A stretch of 64,000 nt of DNA from Leptospira kmetyi serovar Malaysia str. Bejo-Iso9 (GTDB taxonomy: Bacteria > Spirochaetota > Leptospiria > Leptospirales > Leptospiraceae): contig NZ_AHMP02000003.1 in the NCBI RefSeq assembly GCF_000243735.2, positions 2,750,001 to 2,814,000 on the forward strand, given 5' to 3'. The position numbers and the translations under genes are program-made. Positions 12,381 through 38,086 of this stretch are shown one piece after another; positions within the stretch are counted from its first letter, which is position 1, and each line of letters opens with the position of its first letter. Under the pieces are notes generated by a model. That model worked only from the letters and a program-made list of their open reading frames with translations. It was not told where the DNA came from and ran no database searches.

Positions 12381-12471
12381 TTGGAGCATCTAAATTCTTC
12401 TTGCGAAAAGTATGATTTTCTGATATAGGAGATTTGCCGGAAGGTTCCCACCACCTCTCCACCTCCACCCT

Positions 12472-12548
12472 ATTTCGCGACCCGTAGGGGGCGAAATCTG
12501 AGTTAAAAAAGAAACTCAATAATGCCTCACTCTCTACGGATCGTTCGG
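12472..12548. repeat. Structured intergenic element shared with 16702-16734
   Basis: It begins with a hairpin (ATTTCGC at 12472-12478 pairs with GCGAAAT at 12491-12497, with CCC/GGG inside). The stretch 12513-12548 then resembles 16702-16734: both start AACTCAA, pass through a CCTC-CTC core and end in GGATCGTTCGG. This suggests a dispersed repeat or a small RNA-like structure. Confidence 0.5.
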
Positions 12549-12594
12549 CAGGGCCGAAATTTCACTAAAAAGCCGTCAGAGTTCCGACCAGACC

Positions 12595-13659
<1,065 letters not shown>

Positions 13660-13695
13660 AAAATTTCCGATCGAATCGAAATTAAATTCTGGAAT

Positions 13696-14043
13696 TTATT
13701 TCTTTTCGAAAAATTCAACGTTGTCTTCTTTCTTATTCAAAAGTTGTAATTCTTTATCGTTTACTTTGAGAATTCTATATTCCAAATCGAAGGCCAGGTC
13801 CGCGAGATTGAAATGAATATCGTCGCCTTGCATCTTATAAGTAAGATGGAACGTATCGTATTTCGCGAGTCCTTCGGGAAGGATGAGAAGATGAGATCCC
13901 TTTCCTTTTTCCGGATTCGGACATTCTCCCTTTTCCGGACAGTTTTTGACTTTGATCCAATCTCCTAAAATCAATTCTTCCTTTTTTTTACAAGCGGAGA
14001 ATAAAAACAAAATCAAGGATATGATGAGAACCAATTTTTTCAT
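13696..14043 (-). CDS. Small lipoprotein, 115 residues
   Basis: The start at 14043 gives a signal peptide ending in the lipobox FSAC (Cys18) followed by KKKEE. Upstream in-frame codons at 14079 would spoil the signal. The mature protein looks like a small beta barrel (lipocalin-like tests such as LGDWIKVKNCPEKGE, HLTYKMQGDDIHF, EYRILKVNDKELQLL), a pattern seen in proteins that report Leu/Trp-rich ligand pockets, but no family is certain. It is the first gene of a likely pair with the TPR gene. Confidence 0.8.
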   Translation of the reverse strand: MKKLVLIISLILFLFSACKKKEELILGDWIKVKNCPEKGECPNPEKGKGSHLLILPEGLAKYDTFHLTYKMQGDDIHFNLADLAFDLEYRILKVNDKELQLLNKKEDNVEFFEKK

Positions 14044-14158
14044 AGATTCAAGCATAGAGATCCGGCTCCCCCTGTCCAATGAAAATCGTCGCGGGCAAAA
14101 CGCATAAATCGTTCGGATTCATTCGGATAAGACGGATTCTAAAACGTTAGGAAAGAAT

Positions 14159-14449
14159 TTACTGAGCGTCCAAATATTCTTTTAAATTCAGGACTTCGAA
14201 GGTGTTGAGAAGATCGGGATGAATCGCGCTGATCGTACAGGAAATTCCTTCGGAGCGGGCGTTCTTTAAAAACCAAACGAGGGAACTGATCGAAATCGAA
14301 TTCATCACCGGAATATCTCCCAAATTGAGAATGATATTCTTCGGTTTTTTGGCGATCGCATCCATGAGCATCGTCCGGAATGCGTAGTAATCGTTGAACA
14401 GGATCGAAAGATCCGGGGTGATTTCGATTGTTTCGGGGTTGTCTGACAT
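14159..14449 (-). CDS. STAS-domain protein (anti-sigma-factor antagonist type)
   Basis: The whole 96-residue protein is a STAS domain: an N-terminal strand pair, a helix with FRTMLMDAIAKKP, the strand NIILNLGDIPVM, then the NSISISSL loop and a final ILNLKEYL segment. In SpoIIAA-like proteins this loop reads DSSG and its first Ser is phosphorylated by an anti-sigma kinase. Here Ser51 is kept but the preceding Asp is Asn50. No kinase gene is adjacent. It is divergent from flgB, so a role near motility control is possible but only positional. Confidence 0.85.
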   Translation of the reverse strand: MSDNPETIEITPDLSILFNDYYAFRTMLMDAIAKKPKNIILNLGDIPVMNSISISSLVWFLKNARSEGISCTISAIHPDLLNTFEVLNLKEYLDAQ

Positions 14450-14556
14450 GGAAGATTCGCTTAAAAGTTTTTCCGTATACTCTGTAAGTTTCGGACAAAA
14501 AAAACTTTCTACCTAAAAAAATCTCTCCTGGAAATCGCAAATTCAACCGATTTTTT

Positions 14557-14565
14557 GGAGGGGAG
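14557..14565 (+). promoter_or_regulatory. Strong ribosome binding site of flgB
   Basis: GGAGGGGAG lies 7 bases before the ATG at 14573. It sets that codon as the start rather than the in-frame TTG at 14555, which lies before the site. Confidence 0.85.
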
Positions 14566-14572
14566 AGAAATA

Positions 14573-15004
14573 ATGTTTGAGAAAACCCATTTCATGAAAA
14601 CCCAGGATCTCCTGGAAAGAGGAATGAATAATTCCATTTTCAAGAGAAAAGTGATTTCGGACAACATCGCAAACGCGGACGTTCCTCATTTTAAAAGATC
14701 CGAGGTCATTTTCGAATCCATGATCAAAAGGGCCGTCGAATCCGAAAAAATCGAAGCGATCAAAGAGGTTCCGACTCAAATCTCCGACGAACGTCATATT
14801 CAATTTTTCAAAGCCCTGGATTACCGCGAAGTTCAACCGAAAGCGAATATAGATTACTTAACTACTATGAGAGCGGACGGGAACAACGTGGACGTGGAAA
14901 AGGAAGTCGTGGAAGCCTCCAATTCCCAAATGCAATACATGATGATGTCCGAAAGAATCAACCAGAACTACAGGGACTTGAAACAAGTCATGAGAATGGC
15001 TTAA
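14573..15004 (+). CDS. flgB: Flagellar basal-body rod protein FlgB
   Basis: FlgB is a proximal rod subunit of the periplasmic flagellum. The 143-residue protein has the rod-protein N-terminal motif ISDNIANADVPHFKRSE at about residue 30 and the C-terminal heptad helix ending NQNYRDLKQVMRMA. flgC and fliE follow in the usual spirochaete order, so this is the first gene of the rod operon. The start is fixed by the GGAGGGGAG site. Confidence 0.97.
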   Translation: MFEKTHFMKTQDLLERGMNNSIFKRKVISDNIANADVPHFKRSEVIFESMIKRAVESEKIEAIKEVPTQISDERHIQFFKALDYREVQPKANIDYLTTMRADGNNVDVEKEVVEASNSQMQYMMMSERINQNYRDLKQVMRMA

Positions 15005-15070
15005 AAATTCGGATTTTATTTACTTGAATTGATTTTAATGAGACATAATTTTAAACATTAGGAAGTAGTC

Positions 15071-15532
<462 letters not shown>

Positions 15533-15534
15533 TC

Positions 15535-15918
<384 letters not shown>

Positions 15919-15946
15919 GATTTTTTAGTAAACGAAACGATCCTGT

Positions 15947-16603
15947 TCAAATCTGCAGCTTTCGTTTCATCGTTCTTTGTACTGATTTTTGATTTTCTTC
16001 AAACGATTCGGAAACGATCTCGATCCATTCTTCATAATCTTCTTTGACAATGGAGGAATCGTTTTGAATTTCCGCGCAGATCTTTTCTGCAAAGGACGCA
16101 ATGGAATCCGTTTCCGTCAGATATTCTTCCAGACCTTCGCTTAACATTTCTCCGAGTTGATCGGGACCGAACTGTCCGCGAAAACTGCGAGCCGCGGCCA
16201 AAGACAGCGTTTCCTCACACCAACCCCATCGTTCGATCAGTTCTCGAATGTCGTCGCTTTGATATACTTCGTGATCCAGATCGTTGGTCCGTAGAAAGTC
16301 GATATAATCAGAAATATATCTTTTGTCGAAGAGCGCCAGTGCCATTGCCGCATGAGTTCCCGCGTGTTCTTCTTCGGAGGACCAGAGAATCGAACCGTTG
16401 CGATTGTGCTCGATAATTTTTCGAACGTAACTTAGAATCGATTCTTGATACTCCGCTTGGTGCAAAGCGCTTCCATAAAAGTTTCGTTCGGCTTGAAAGG
16501 GTCTTTCAGCGTTCGTCGATTCTTCCCAAGCCGGAAAGAATGTTTCCGATTTCGTAACAAACCCATCGACGATTTCCCGGAGGACCTTCGGATCAAATTC
16601 CAA
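15947..16603 (-). CDS. Hypothetical protein with DLDH-type module
   Basis: A TTG start with AAGGAT upstream gives 218 residues, acidic and largely helical, with no signal or membrane segment. Its middle (about 70-135: IIEHNRNG, SSEEEHAGTHAAMALALF, DYIDFLRTNDLDHEVYQSDD) resembles the end of the protein at 11197-11799 next to the WGR gene. The N-terminal third and C-terminal 80 residues are unassigned. It is convergent with fliE (28 bases between stops). No named family is recognised. Confidence 0.72.
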   Translation of the reverse strand: MEFDPKVLREIVDGFVTKSETFFPAWEESTNAERPFQAERNFYGSALHQAEYQESILSYVRKIIEHNRNGSILWSSEEEHAGTHAAMALALFDKRYISDYIDFLRTNDLDHEVYQSDDIRELIERWGWCEETLSLAAARSFRGQFGPDQLGEMLSEGLEEYLTETDSIASFAEKICAEIQNDSSIVKEDYEEWIEIVSESFEENQKSVQRTMKRKLQI

Positions 16604-16623
16604 TTTTATAAATCCTTAAAGTA

Positions 16624-16652
16624 AAAAAACCGGGATAAGCTCCCGGTTTTTT
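16624..16652 (-). terminator. Rho-independent terminator (symmetrical)
   Basis: The stem ACCGGGA / TCCCGGT with A and T runs on both sides and a 5-base loop lies downstream of the P83/100-like gene and just upstream of the gene at 15947-16603. It would end transcription coming from the former. Confidence 0.85.
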
Positions 16653-16701
16653 ACGGCAATGCAATGTTTCCGCGTTGGAAAAGTCAGTACAACGCTTTCT
16701 T

Positions 16702-16734
16702 AACTCAAAACCTCGCTCCTTATGGATCGTTCGG
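16702..16734. repeat. Second copy of the GGATCGTTCGG element
   Basis: It starts AACTCAAAACC and ends GGATCGTTCGG, matching 12513-12548 with a short gap and a few substitutions. It lies between the P83/100-like stop and its terminator, so it is transcribed. Confidence 0.5.
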
Positions 16735-16757
16735 TCAGATCGCGTTGCGAGTCGGAA

Positions 16758-18431
<1,674 letters not shown>

Positions 18432-18591
18432 TCTAAAATACTCCTTTTCATCCTCGGAAGTGAAAGCAGTCATTGGACCAGGGGATATGCTATCCTCAAG
18501 CATTCTATTGAGACAAGGATTTTTCCCGATCCCAAGTCTTCTTTCTTGGAAGAAAGTTGATCCCCAGCCTCCCCTCTGCAACCCTAGCCTT

Positions 18592-19682
<1,091 letters not shown>

Positions 19683-19683
<1 letters not shown>

Positions 19684-20282
19684 TGAAACTTTCTTTCCTA
19701 AGAAATATCTTTTTGATTATGATCCCGATCGGAATTTGCGTCTGCGTTTCCGCGGAAAAACTTTTCGCATCGGGTTTGAATTTCGTTTCCCAGGTTTCCG
19801 TTCAGGATTGTTTTACGAACGAGGCGGGTTCTTCCGAACTTGCCAATCTGTTCAAAAGCGCGCTTCCGCTCGAAGAAAAAAAAAGAATCGCGGAAACGAT
19901 CGCTTATAAAGAGGGAAAATCCAGATTTCAATCCATCTCCTGCATTCAAGGTAAGAATCTACCGGAAGAGGAGTTAACGAAACTTCTTTTGGATTGGAAC
20001 CGACATCTTTCGACGTACGCGGAGTTGAATTCTTACTATGAGAATTATATTCTTTCGGACGACAAAACGAGATCCTTGAACTCGATCGAATGGGAACTTC
20101 TCACCACACATCTCAAACAAAAGAAAGAACTTTTAACCCGGCTCAACGACGCGACCGGCTACGCGCTCCGAGGCGAAAGGATCTCCGAGGAAAACTTCTC
20201 GATGATCTATCTCTCGTTATTCCTCCTTCAAGTGGAATTCTGGGACGCGATGCCGAAGACGTATCGGGATTCCGTTCTTTAG
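19683..20282 (+). CDS. Secreted hypothetical protein after serC
   Basis: The ATG overlaps the serC TGA (TGATG), so it is translationally coupled. The 199-residue protein has a signal-like N-terminus (FLIMIPIGICVCVSA). The mature part is mainly helical with two cysteines (VQDCFTNEAGSS and ISCIQGKN) that could form a disulphide. No family is recognised. Coupling to serC suggests common expression rather than a role in serine synthesis, since the protein appears exported. Confidence 0.7.
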
Positions 20283-20367
20283 ATCGATTCTTTGATTTTG
20301 ACGATTTGAACAGGGGAAGAATTATTTGCTTGAAACCTGAGTAAACTCGGACATAACCAAATATAGA

Positions 20368-20807
<440 letters not shown>

Positions 20808-20818
20808 CAACAAACCGG

Positions 20819-23091
<2,273 letters not shown>

Positions 23092-23095
<4 letters not shown>

Positions 23096-23286
23096 TCTTC
23101 TTTTAAGTTCGAAAGAATTCGGAGCGCTTCCAATCTTTCGTAGGAATCGGATCTATAAACTTCGTTTCGTAAGGAAAGACGCAACATTTCTCCGGCGGAG
23201 AGATTTCTTTTTTCGGCTTCGTTCTTAAGAAGTTCGAGTTCTTCCTCGGTCATCAAAAGTTGAAATCGTTTGTCGACTCTCGCCAT
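23092..23286 (-). CDS. Ribbon-helix-helix-type small protein (antitoxin-like)
   Basis: The 64-residue protein has the shape of an RHH DNA-binding protein: a strand VDKRFQLLMT, helix EEELELLKNEAEKRN, the turn LSAGEML and helix LRLSLRNEVY. RHH proteins of this size are usually antitoxins that repress their own operon. Its start overlaps the stop of the TPR gene upstream (TGATG) and its stop overlaps the PIN-like start, so expression depends on the operon rather than on its own promoter. Confidence 0.7.
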
Positions 23287-23888
23287 CAGTTCTCTTCTCT
23301 CATTTCCTTATCGTTCTTCAAATAAATTCTAAAATAAATATCGGCGTCCTTCAACTGACCTAAGGATTGATAGATCGCAGCGATATTATAGTTCGCTTCG
23401 TTCAATCTAAAATCGTATTTGAAAGACTTCTTAAAAATCTGAATCGCACGATCTTCCCTTCCCGCATACCATTCGGACATAGCCCAAAGAAAATGCCACT
23501 TGCCGAGATCTGGATCTCGGGGAGTCGCTTGCGCGAGATATTCCAAAACTTCTTCGAAGGTCTTTGCGGCAAAAAGATAATTCTCTTTGATCTTTTTGAG
23601 CTTTTCCATTCTTGAAAAAATGTCCTCTGCGTGTCCAGGGATTTCCAAGTCGTTTCGATAGAATAAGGCCCGCGCATACCAGAGTTTTACCGTAAGATCG
23701 GATGGATTTTTTTCTACGAACTTTTCGAGATACGGAATCGATTCCGTTTCCTGTCGATCCTCGCTCATCTTGAGAATCTTTTGTTTCACCGCGCGGTTCC
23801 ATTCTTTCCTGTTTTCCTCGTTTGCAAAAACGGAAGTATGGAATGACGTCAAAAGCAAAAACCAGATTGTTAAGCGAACAAGAATCAT
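23286..23888 (-). CDS. Exported TPR protein, 200 residues
   Basis: A signal peptide (ILVRLTIWFLLLTSFHTSVFA) is followed by helical repeats. TPR-like units are visible at about 45-90 (SIPYLEKFVEKNPSDLTVKLWYARALFY) and 130-190 (WHFLWAMSEWYAGREDRAI, EANYNIAAIYQSLGQLKDA). It sits 19 bases after the stop of the 704-residue sensor-like gene and overlaps the RHH gene by one base, so it is in the middle of a five-gene operon. Confidence 0.8.
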   Translation of the reverse strand: MILVRLTIWFLLLTSFHTSVFANEENRKEWNRAVKQKILKMSEDRQETESIPYLEKFVEKNPSDLTVKLWYARALFYRNDLEIPGHAEDIFSRMEKLKKIKENYLFAAKTFEEVLEYLAQATPRDPDLGKWHFLWAMSEWYAGREDRAIQIFKKSFKYDFRLNEANYNIAAIYQSLGQLKDADIYFRIYLKNDKEMREEN

Positions 23889-23907
23889 ACTTCGATTCGA
23901 TCGAATC

Positions 23908-26018
<2,111 letters not shown>

Positions 26019-26022
<4 letters not shown>

Positions 26023-26951
26023 GACGCCTCCCGTTTCAGAAGCAGTAATATTCTTAGAAAAACGTCCCTCAATCTGAGAATTTTTTCCCTGTGATCGAAT
26101 TCCTTTTCCATAATAATCGAATGTACTAATGTGGACGAGATGATTCCCAATCCGCAGGCGCCGAGTAAAAAGGAAAGAAACACGAGAATCTGAAAGAGTT
26201 GTTTCATTCTGGATCCCTTATCATAGGAAAGAAAGATCGTATGATTTCCGACCTTATTCTTTTCCCAGAGAGGACGATCCTTCCAGTCTACGGTAGGTTT
26301 ATTAAATTCCGCTAATATTTCTTCGAGATTATCGGGGTAGTTCAACGATCTCAAATCGTTCGATCCGATCAGGGAATTGTTTCCGATTCTTCCCGATTCG
26401 AAAATCCAATAGACTTGTTTATCTCTTATGTTAAACGGAAGTGAAACGTGTTTGCCCAAAGCGAAACCCTTCATCCATAGAAACCATTCTCCGTCTCGGC
26501 TTCTATAGATCGGAATTCCGGATGAGTCGAAGTTGATGTCCGATGGGGAAATTCTCAGATCGCCCAATCGAAGATCCCCGTTGAAGATTTCCTTGGTTTC
26601 ATCGCTCGCATAAACGAGTCGATACGAAGAATCGTATATCTTGATCGATTTGAGTTCCAGATTCTTCAGCAGACTTTCGCCGAGTTCTTTCGCTTCCTTT
26701 TGTGGAGGATTGTTTCGAATCGAGTATTCTATCTTCGATCCGGCTTCGAACAACGGCGCTTTTTTCGCTTCGGACCAAACCTTTAAGAATCCGTCGCGTT
26801 TTAAAAATCCTTCATTACCGGCCGGGTTCAATGAAAACGCCGCGGCGGACTCTTTCCATTCTTCCCTGAAAAAAGGGATGGAAACGAGAATCAGCCCTAA
26901 TAGAATCAGTGTTAGGCCTAAGGCGATTTTTCTGTAAAAGTTGGACGTCAC
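26019..26951 (-). CDS. Two-helix membrane protein with periplasmic domain
   Basis: A GTG start gives 310 residues. Helices at about 8-28 (IALGLTLILLGLILVSIPFF) and 252-275 flank a periplasmic domain of about 220 residues containing KSIKIYDSSYRLVYASDE, a pattern seen in Cache/PAS-like sensor domains. A short basic cytoplasmic tail follows. It is the first gene of the five-gene minus-strand operon and overlaps the 704-residue gene, which has the same two-helix plan; the two proteins may form a complex. Confidence 0.65.
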
Positions 26952-27009
26952 TGTTCTTAGTATCGGCCCATTTGGTCTAACCTGAAAGAAGAAAACCTGT
27001 TATAAAATT

Positions 27010-27978
27010 ATGATCTTTTACATGTTCATCGACGGAATCGGTTTCGGACCCGATAAACCCGAAACCAACCCGTTTTCCAGATACGCAAAGTCGTTTTTTC
27101 TTCCCCTCGCCGGAAAGCAGATTCCTGAAAACGCTCCGTCCGCGTTGAAAAACGCCGTCTTTTTAAAAACCGACGCGAGTATGGGGATCAAGGGACTTCC
27201 GCAAAGCGCCACGGGACAAACCTCGCTTTGGACCGGAATCAACGCGTGTAAGGTGCTTCAAAGACATCTCAGCGGATTTCCGACCTTCACGCTGAAAAAA
27301 ATCATCAGTAAATATTCCATCATCCGAGTTTTGGAAGAACACGGTTTCAAAGCCGATCTTCTAAACTGTTATACTCCCGCGTTTAACGAACACGTGAAAA
27401 AGAATCCGCGCCACGTTTCCGCTTCGACCCTGATTCAGATGGCGAGCGACAAACCTCTCAAAGGTATGGAGGATCTTCGGAAGGGAAAAGGTCTTTATAT
27501 GGACATCACCCACGAATATCTGAAAGAATTTTCCAGAGGTTATTTGGAGGATTCGGACGAATTGTTTCAACTGAGAGATCCGTATGAAACGGGCAAGTCC
27601 ATCATTCGGAATTGTAAAGAGGACGATTATACTCTTTGTATCTATGAATTCTTTTTAACGGATAAGGTCGGTCACAAGATGCACTGGGAAGCCGCGGAAA
27701 AATACATCGGCGAATTGGAAGCGTTTCTTATGGGCGTTTTGGAAGAATTGAATCCGGAAGAGGATCAACTGATCGTGACTTCGGATCACGGAAATTTGGA
27801 GGATTTGAGCGTGGACGTCCACACTCTCAATCAGGTTCCCACGGTTCTTTACGGCAAATACACTTCGGAAATGAAAAATAAAATCAACGCGATCGTGGAC
27901 ATTCCCCACGCGATCTACGACATTCTCGGAATCAAAATCGAACTCAGAGACGAGGAATTTATCAAAACGGAATCTTAG
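27010..27978 (+). CDS. Alkaline-phosphatase-superfamily metalloenzyme
   Basis: The 322-residue protein has the metal-binding pattern of the phosphopentomutase / iPGM / phosphatase superfamily: FIDGIGFG at residues 6-13 (first Asp), QSATGQTSLWTG (nucleophile Thr/Ser), YEFFLTDKVGHK (Asp and His), TSDHGNLEDLSVDVHT (Asp-His and the last His). It is shorter than phosphopentomutase (about 400) and iPGM (about 510), and lacks their cap domains, so the substrate is unclear. The ATG is at 27010; divergent from the 310-residue gene. Confidence 0.85.
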   Translation: MIFYMFIDGIGFGPDKPETNPFSRYAKSFFLPLAGKQIPENAPSALKNAVFLKTDASMGIKGLPQSATGQTSLWTGINACKVLQRHLSGFPTFTLKKIISKYSIIRVLEEHGFKADLLNCYTPAFNEHVKKNPRHVSASTLIQMASDKPLKGMEDLRKGKGLYMDITHEYLKEFSRGYLEDSDELFQLRDPYETGKSIIRNCKEDDYTLCIYEFFLTDKVGHKMHWEAAEKYIGELEAFLMGVLEELNPEEDQLIVTSDHGNLEDLSVDVHTLNQVPTVLYGKYTSEMKNKINAIVDIPHAIYDILGIKIELRDEEFIKTES

Positions 27979-28050
27979 AATTTTAGAATATTCTTAATTG
28001 AACCGACTTCTCAACCGAGTTTCTTAGCTGAGTTTTTTCGTTCGAAATTC

Positions 28051-30743
<2,693 letters not shown>

Positions 30744-30806
30744 AAAAGGAATGTCTTGGTTATTATATCGACAGCCCAAACCGCGTTATTTAACACCAAT
30801 TCGGAT

Positions 30807-30835
30807 TTGACATTTCGGAAACGATCAGTTAGACA
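30807..30835 (+). promoter_or_regulatory. Possible promoter of the methyltransferase gene
   Basis: A perfect TTGACA at 30807-30812 is followed after 17 bases by TAGACA, a weak -10. The start codon is at 30853. Confidence 0.35.
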
Positions 30836-30852
30836 TAATTCAAGTATCAATT

Positions 30853-31515
30853 ATGGGCGATCTGGATTACTACGAAAACCCCGAATATCAGAACTTTCTG
30901 ATTTCCAGCAAACGCCGCGAACTCACTCCACCCGAGGTCGTGTTCAAACATTTCAGTTTTAAAGAAGTCATGCATCTGGTCGATTTCGGAATGGGTCTCG
31001 GGTATTTCACATTGGAGTTGAAAAAACAACTGCCCAAAGACGCTTGGATTTGGGGCGGAGAATGTCAACAAGACCTGATCGACGAAGTTCTTCATTGGAA
31101 GAATCGGGACGAGATCTCGAACTTCACTCCATTCTTTATCGAAAAATCGGATCACCCTCTTTTACCGGAATGGATTCCTGCTCCCGATGCGGTCTTTGCC
31201 TCTTTGGTTTTATCCACATTTCCCGATCCGGGCCTCGCGATGGACGGACTCATACGTTCGATGAGAAAGGGAGGAAAGTTGATCGTTTTGGACTGGGTCA
31301 AAAACGAATTTTCCATCGGCCCGAAAATCAACGATAAGATCTCTTTGGACAAAATGAAATTCTTAGCCGAACTCTATCATCTCGATATCGTTAAAAACGT
31401 CCGCATTTCCGAACATGTCTACGGTTTGGAAGTGATCGCGGGAAAGGATTTCGAATACGGTTTTTACGATCTCAAAGAAGAGGAAGACACAACGGAAGAA
31501 TTTATCCGTTCCTGA
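30853..31515 (+). CDS. Class I SAM-dependent methyltransferase
   Basis: The 220-residue protein shows motif I as VDFGMGLGYFTLEL (about 43-56), an acidic residue after the second strand (WGGECQQ), the motif IV area APDAVFASLVLSTFPDP and motif VI KGGKLIVLDWV. This resembles small-molecule methyltransferases of the UbiE/YgiM-like type, but the acceptor is not identifiable. It stands alone between divergent and convergent neighbours. Confidence 0.82.
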   Translation: MGDLDYYENPEYQNFLISSKRRELTPPEVVFKHFSFKEVMHLVDFGMGLGYFTLELKKQLPKDAWIWGGECQQDLIDEVLHWKNRDEISNFTPFFIEKSDHPLLPEWIPAPDAVFASLVLSTFPDPGLAMDGLIRSMRKGGKLIVLDWVKNEFSIGPKINDKISLDKMKFLAELYHLDIVKNVRISEHVYGLEVIAGKDFEYGFYDLKEEEDTTEEFIRS

Positions 31516-31555
31516 TTTTCCGATCCTCCGAAGTCGCTTAACAATTCGAAAAGAA

Positions 31556-31572
31556 GCCGGGGTTGTCCCGGC
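31556..31572 (-). terminator. Terminator after the SPFH gene
   Basis: GCCGGG and CCCGGC form a short GC stem with a 5-base loop. On the minus strand it is followed by TTCTTTTC. It lies 11 bases past the SPFH stop codon. Confidence 0.6.
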
Positions 31573-31582
31573 CCTTGATCGA

Positions 31583-32365
31583 TTATTTTAATTGAAAGAG
31601 CGTGTTGGAACCGCTTCCTAAATACGTATCCGGATATTTACCGTTCCATTTTTTAATCCGCTCCATCTCAACCATCATCGGCGTAATCTGCTGCGATTTC
31701 AGTCTTAACGTTTCCGCTTCCGCCCTTGCGTTTACGATCTGTTGTTCCGCCTCGATTTTAACTCGTTCCAATTCGTTCTTTGCGCGAAGCGCATCCTGTT
31801 CCGCTTTTTGTTTTAGCTCGATCGACTCCGAAAAAGTTTTCGAAAATTCAAAATCCTTCATAGACACTTCGTCTACGAGAATATAGAACTTTCCGAGTTT
31901 CGTATGCAACAGCTCGTGAATCTTCAAGGAAACACTTTCCCTTTTTGTAACTAGATCGGATGCGGTGAACTGAGCGGTTACGTGCTTCATCGTTTCGAGA
32001 ATTGCGGGAACGATGATCGTATCCTCGTAGTCCATTCCGATTTCCTGATAGAGTTTGTTGACCTGATTCGGAGAAAGATGATACGTCAACGTAATCATCG
32101 TATGAATTTCCTGTAAATCACTGGACGGAGCCGTGGAGTTCGCTTCGACTTTTTGAATCCGAACGTCGATGCTTTTCACCGATTGAACGAGCGGAGTAAT
32201 GAAGTTGATTCCTTCCCCGAGAATCCGATCGGAAACGGAACCGAGATTTGTAACAACCCCGCGATGTCCGGTCCCGATACAAACGAGCGGATTAAAAATG
32301 AAAACCAAAAACAACCCGAATCCTTTGATCCAATGTTTTTTGAGAAACGCCAAAACCTGTTCCAT
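31583..32365 (-). CDS. SPFH (prohibitin/stomatin) family membrane protein
   Basis: The ATG at 32365 follows AGAGGTG. A membrane anchor at about 12-32 (FGLFLVFIFNPLVCIG) leads into the SPFH domain (HRGVVTNLGSVSDRILGEGINFITPLVQSV, VRIQKVEANS), and a coiled coil (FSKTFSESIELKQKAEQDALRA to QQIVNARAEAETLRLKSQQ). It is a prohibitin-like protein that oligomerises on the membrane, often with proteases such as FtsH. 260 residues. No FtsH or NfeD gene is adjacent. Confidence 0.9.
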   Translation of the reverse strand: MEQVLAFLKKHWIKGFGLFLVFIFNPLVCIGTGHRGVVTNLGSVSDRILGEGINFITPLVQSVKSIDVRIQKVEANSTAPSSDLQEIHTMITLTYHLSPNQVNKLYQEIGMDYEDTIIVPAILETMKHVTAQFTASDLVTKRESVSLKIHELLHTKLGKFYILVDEVSMKDFEFSKTFSESIELKQKAEQDALRAKNELERVKIEAEQQIVNARAEAETLRLKSQQITPMMVEMERIKKWNGKYPDTYLGSGSNTLFQLK

Positions 32366-32483
32366 AATCACCTCTTTTTTTGGAGAATATGAATATAAAC
32401 GAATCCAAAAAACGCGGACAAGTTTTTTTAAGACGAATTCGAAAAATCTTTTTTTCTCTGCTTCTGATAATCCGAAGTCGTCC

Positions 32484-33773
<1,290 letters not shown>

Positions 33774-33843
33774 GCTTGAGAATATACTCAAACTTTCCAA
33801 AGACTTCATCCTCTCGGGTGCGAATCGCGACGCACTCAAGTGC

Positions 33844-33873
33844 TTGACAGTTGCGCTTGAAAAAACATAAAAT
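33844..33873 (+). promoter_or_regulatory. Promoter of the response regulator gene
   Basis: TTGACA (33844-33849), an 18-base spacer and TAAAAT (33868-33873) put transcription start near 33880, only about 7 bases before the ATG at 33887. Confidence 0.65.
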
Positions 33874-33886
33874 CGGTCGTTCCGAT

Positions 33887-36737
<2,851 letters not shown>

Positions 36738-36772
36738 AGGAATTTTTGGATCGCGATATCGATCTTGATTCG

Positions 36773-38086
36773 TTATCGGGAAATCCGGCCTTCGAACGTT
36801 CCTTCTTTGTCCTCTTCGGTCCGATATTCGAGAAGTTCCACGTTTAAAAACTGACCTACTTTGAGATTGCGAAGTTCGGACTCGTTCAATCTTACTTTGA
36901 GATAATTGTCCGTAACCGCAACTCCGCCCTGTTCGAGAATCGCCTCTCTGGTTTTTCCAGTTTCGGCGACCGCGTAGTTTCGATGAAGTTCTCTGGACAA
37001 AGCGTTAAGCGCGTGAACTCTTTCTTTTTTCGTTTCCTTGCTTACGGAATCGGGAAAGGTTTCGGCTAACGTGTTTCTCCTTACGGAGAATGGGAACGCG
37101 TGGATCTTCGCAAATCCGAGCTCGCGGACCATTCTCACGGAATCCTGAAACATCTCTTCGGTTTCTCCGGGAAAACCGACGATCACATCGGTTCCTAAGA
37201 ACAATCCAGGAATTTTTTCCTTTGCGGTTTCCACACGTTTGCGGAACGTTTCCGGCGTGTATGTGCGTTTCATTCTTTTGAGAATTTCCGCACTTCCGCT
37301 TTGCAAAGGAATGTGCAGAAACGGAGTAAATCGCGGATGAGTCATCAGCTCCGCGAGTTCGTTTCCGACGTCAGGAGGTTCGATTGATGATATTCTGATT
37401 CTTGAATATTCTAAAATGTTTAATATATCGCCTATAATTTTGTTGAATGCTTTTTTGTTTTCTCCGTCGCGAAACCAACCGAGATTGACTCCTGTTAAAA
37501 CGATTTCGCCGACTCCATTGTCTTGTAGAAAACGGACCTGATCCAATACGTCCTGATAGTTTCTGCTGACTCCGAGACCGCGCGCTTGTGGAATCTTACA
37601 ATAAGAACACTTACGGTTGCATCCGTCCTGAATTTTTAAATAAGCGCGCGTATGTCCGTTCGGCAACACGTCCGAATAGGAAAATCGATCGTAAGAAACT
37701 CGGATCAATTCTTCCGAATCGATCAAACCTTTCTTTTCCAAGATCATCGCAGGGAGTTTTGATTTTTCCGTGTTGCCGACTACGCCCGCAACTCCGGGGA
37801 TCGCTTCGATGGAATCGCGATCGGTTTCCGCATAACAACCCGTGACCCAAATTTGAGAACCCGGAAATTTTTTGATCGCGTTTCGAATCGTGTTTCGATT
37901 TCTCGAATCGGCCTTATTCGTTACGGTGCACGTATTGATGATTACGACTTCCGGATGTTCCTCCGCTTTCGCGGAACGATAACCGTGTTTTGTAAGGGAA
38001 GCGAACAAACCGTCGGACTCGAAAAAATTAAGTCTGCATCCGAGCGTATTGAATAAAACGGTTTGTTCAGCTATTGGAGAGAGCAT
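36773..38086 (-). CDS. mtaB: tRNA threonylcarbamoyladenosine methylthiotransferase MtaB
   Basis: MtaB is a radical SAM enzyme that turns t6A37 into ms2t6A in tRNAs reading ANN codons. 437 residues: N-terminal UPF0004 domain with Cys in [18 protein letters not shown] and WVTGCYAE, the radical SAM cluster [11 protein letters not shown], the stretch [12 protein letters not shown] and a C-terminal TRAM-like part ([26 protein letters not shown]). The N-terminal TLGCRLN points to MtaB rather than MiaB. The first 20 bases overlap the TPR gene upstream. Confidence 0.93.
   Translation of the reverse strand: MLSPIAEQTVLFNTLGCRLNFFESDGLFASLTKHGYRSAKAEEHPEVVIINTCTVTNKADSRNRNTIRNAIKKFPGSQIWVTGCYAETDRDSIEAIPGVAGVVGNTEKSKLPAMILEKKGLIDSEELIRVSYDRFSYSDVLPNGHTRAYLKIQDGCNRKCSYCKIPQARGLGVSRNYQDVLDQVRFLQDNGVGEIVLTGVNLGWFRDGENKKAFNKIIGDILNILEYSRIRISSIEPPDVGNELAELMTHPRFTPFLHIPLQSGSAEILKRMKRTYTPETFRKRVETAKEKIPGLFLGTDVIVGFPGETEEMFQDSVRMVRELGFAKIHAFPFSVRRNTLAETFPDSVSKETKKERVHALNALSRELHRNYAVAETGKTREAILEQGGVAVTDNYLKVRLNESELRNLKVGQFLNVELLEYRTEEDKEGTFEGRISR

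Noticed and set aside
26971..26983. 13-base match TTTGGTCTAACCT, also at 52630-52642, upstream of two genes
   Set aside because: Matches of this length are expected by chance in a 64-kb window.
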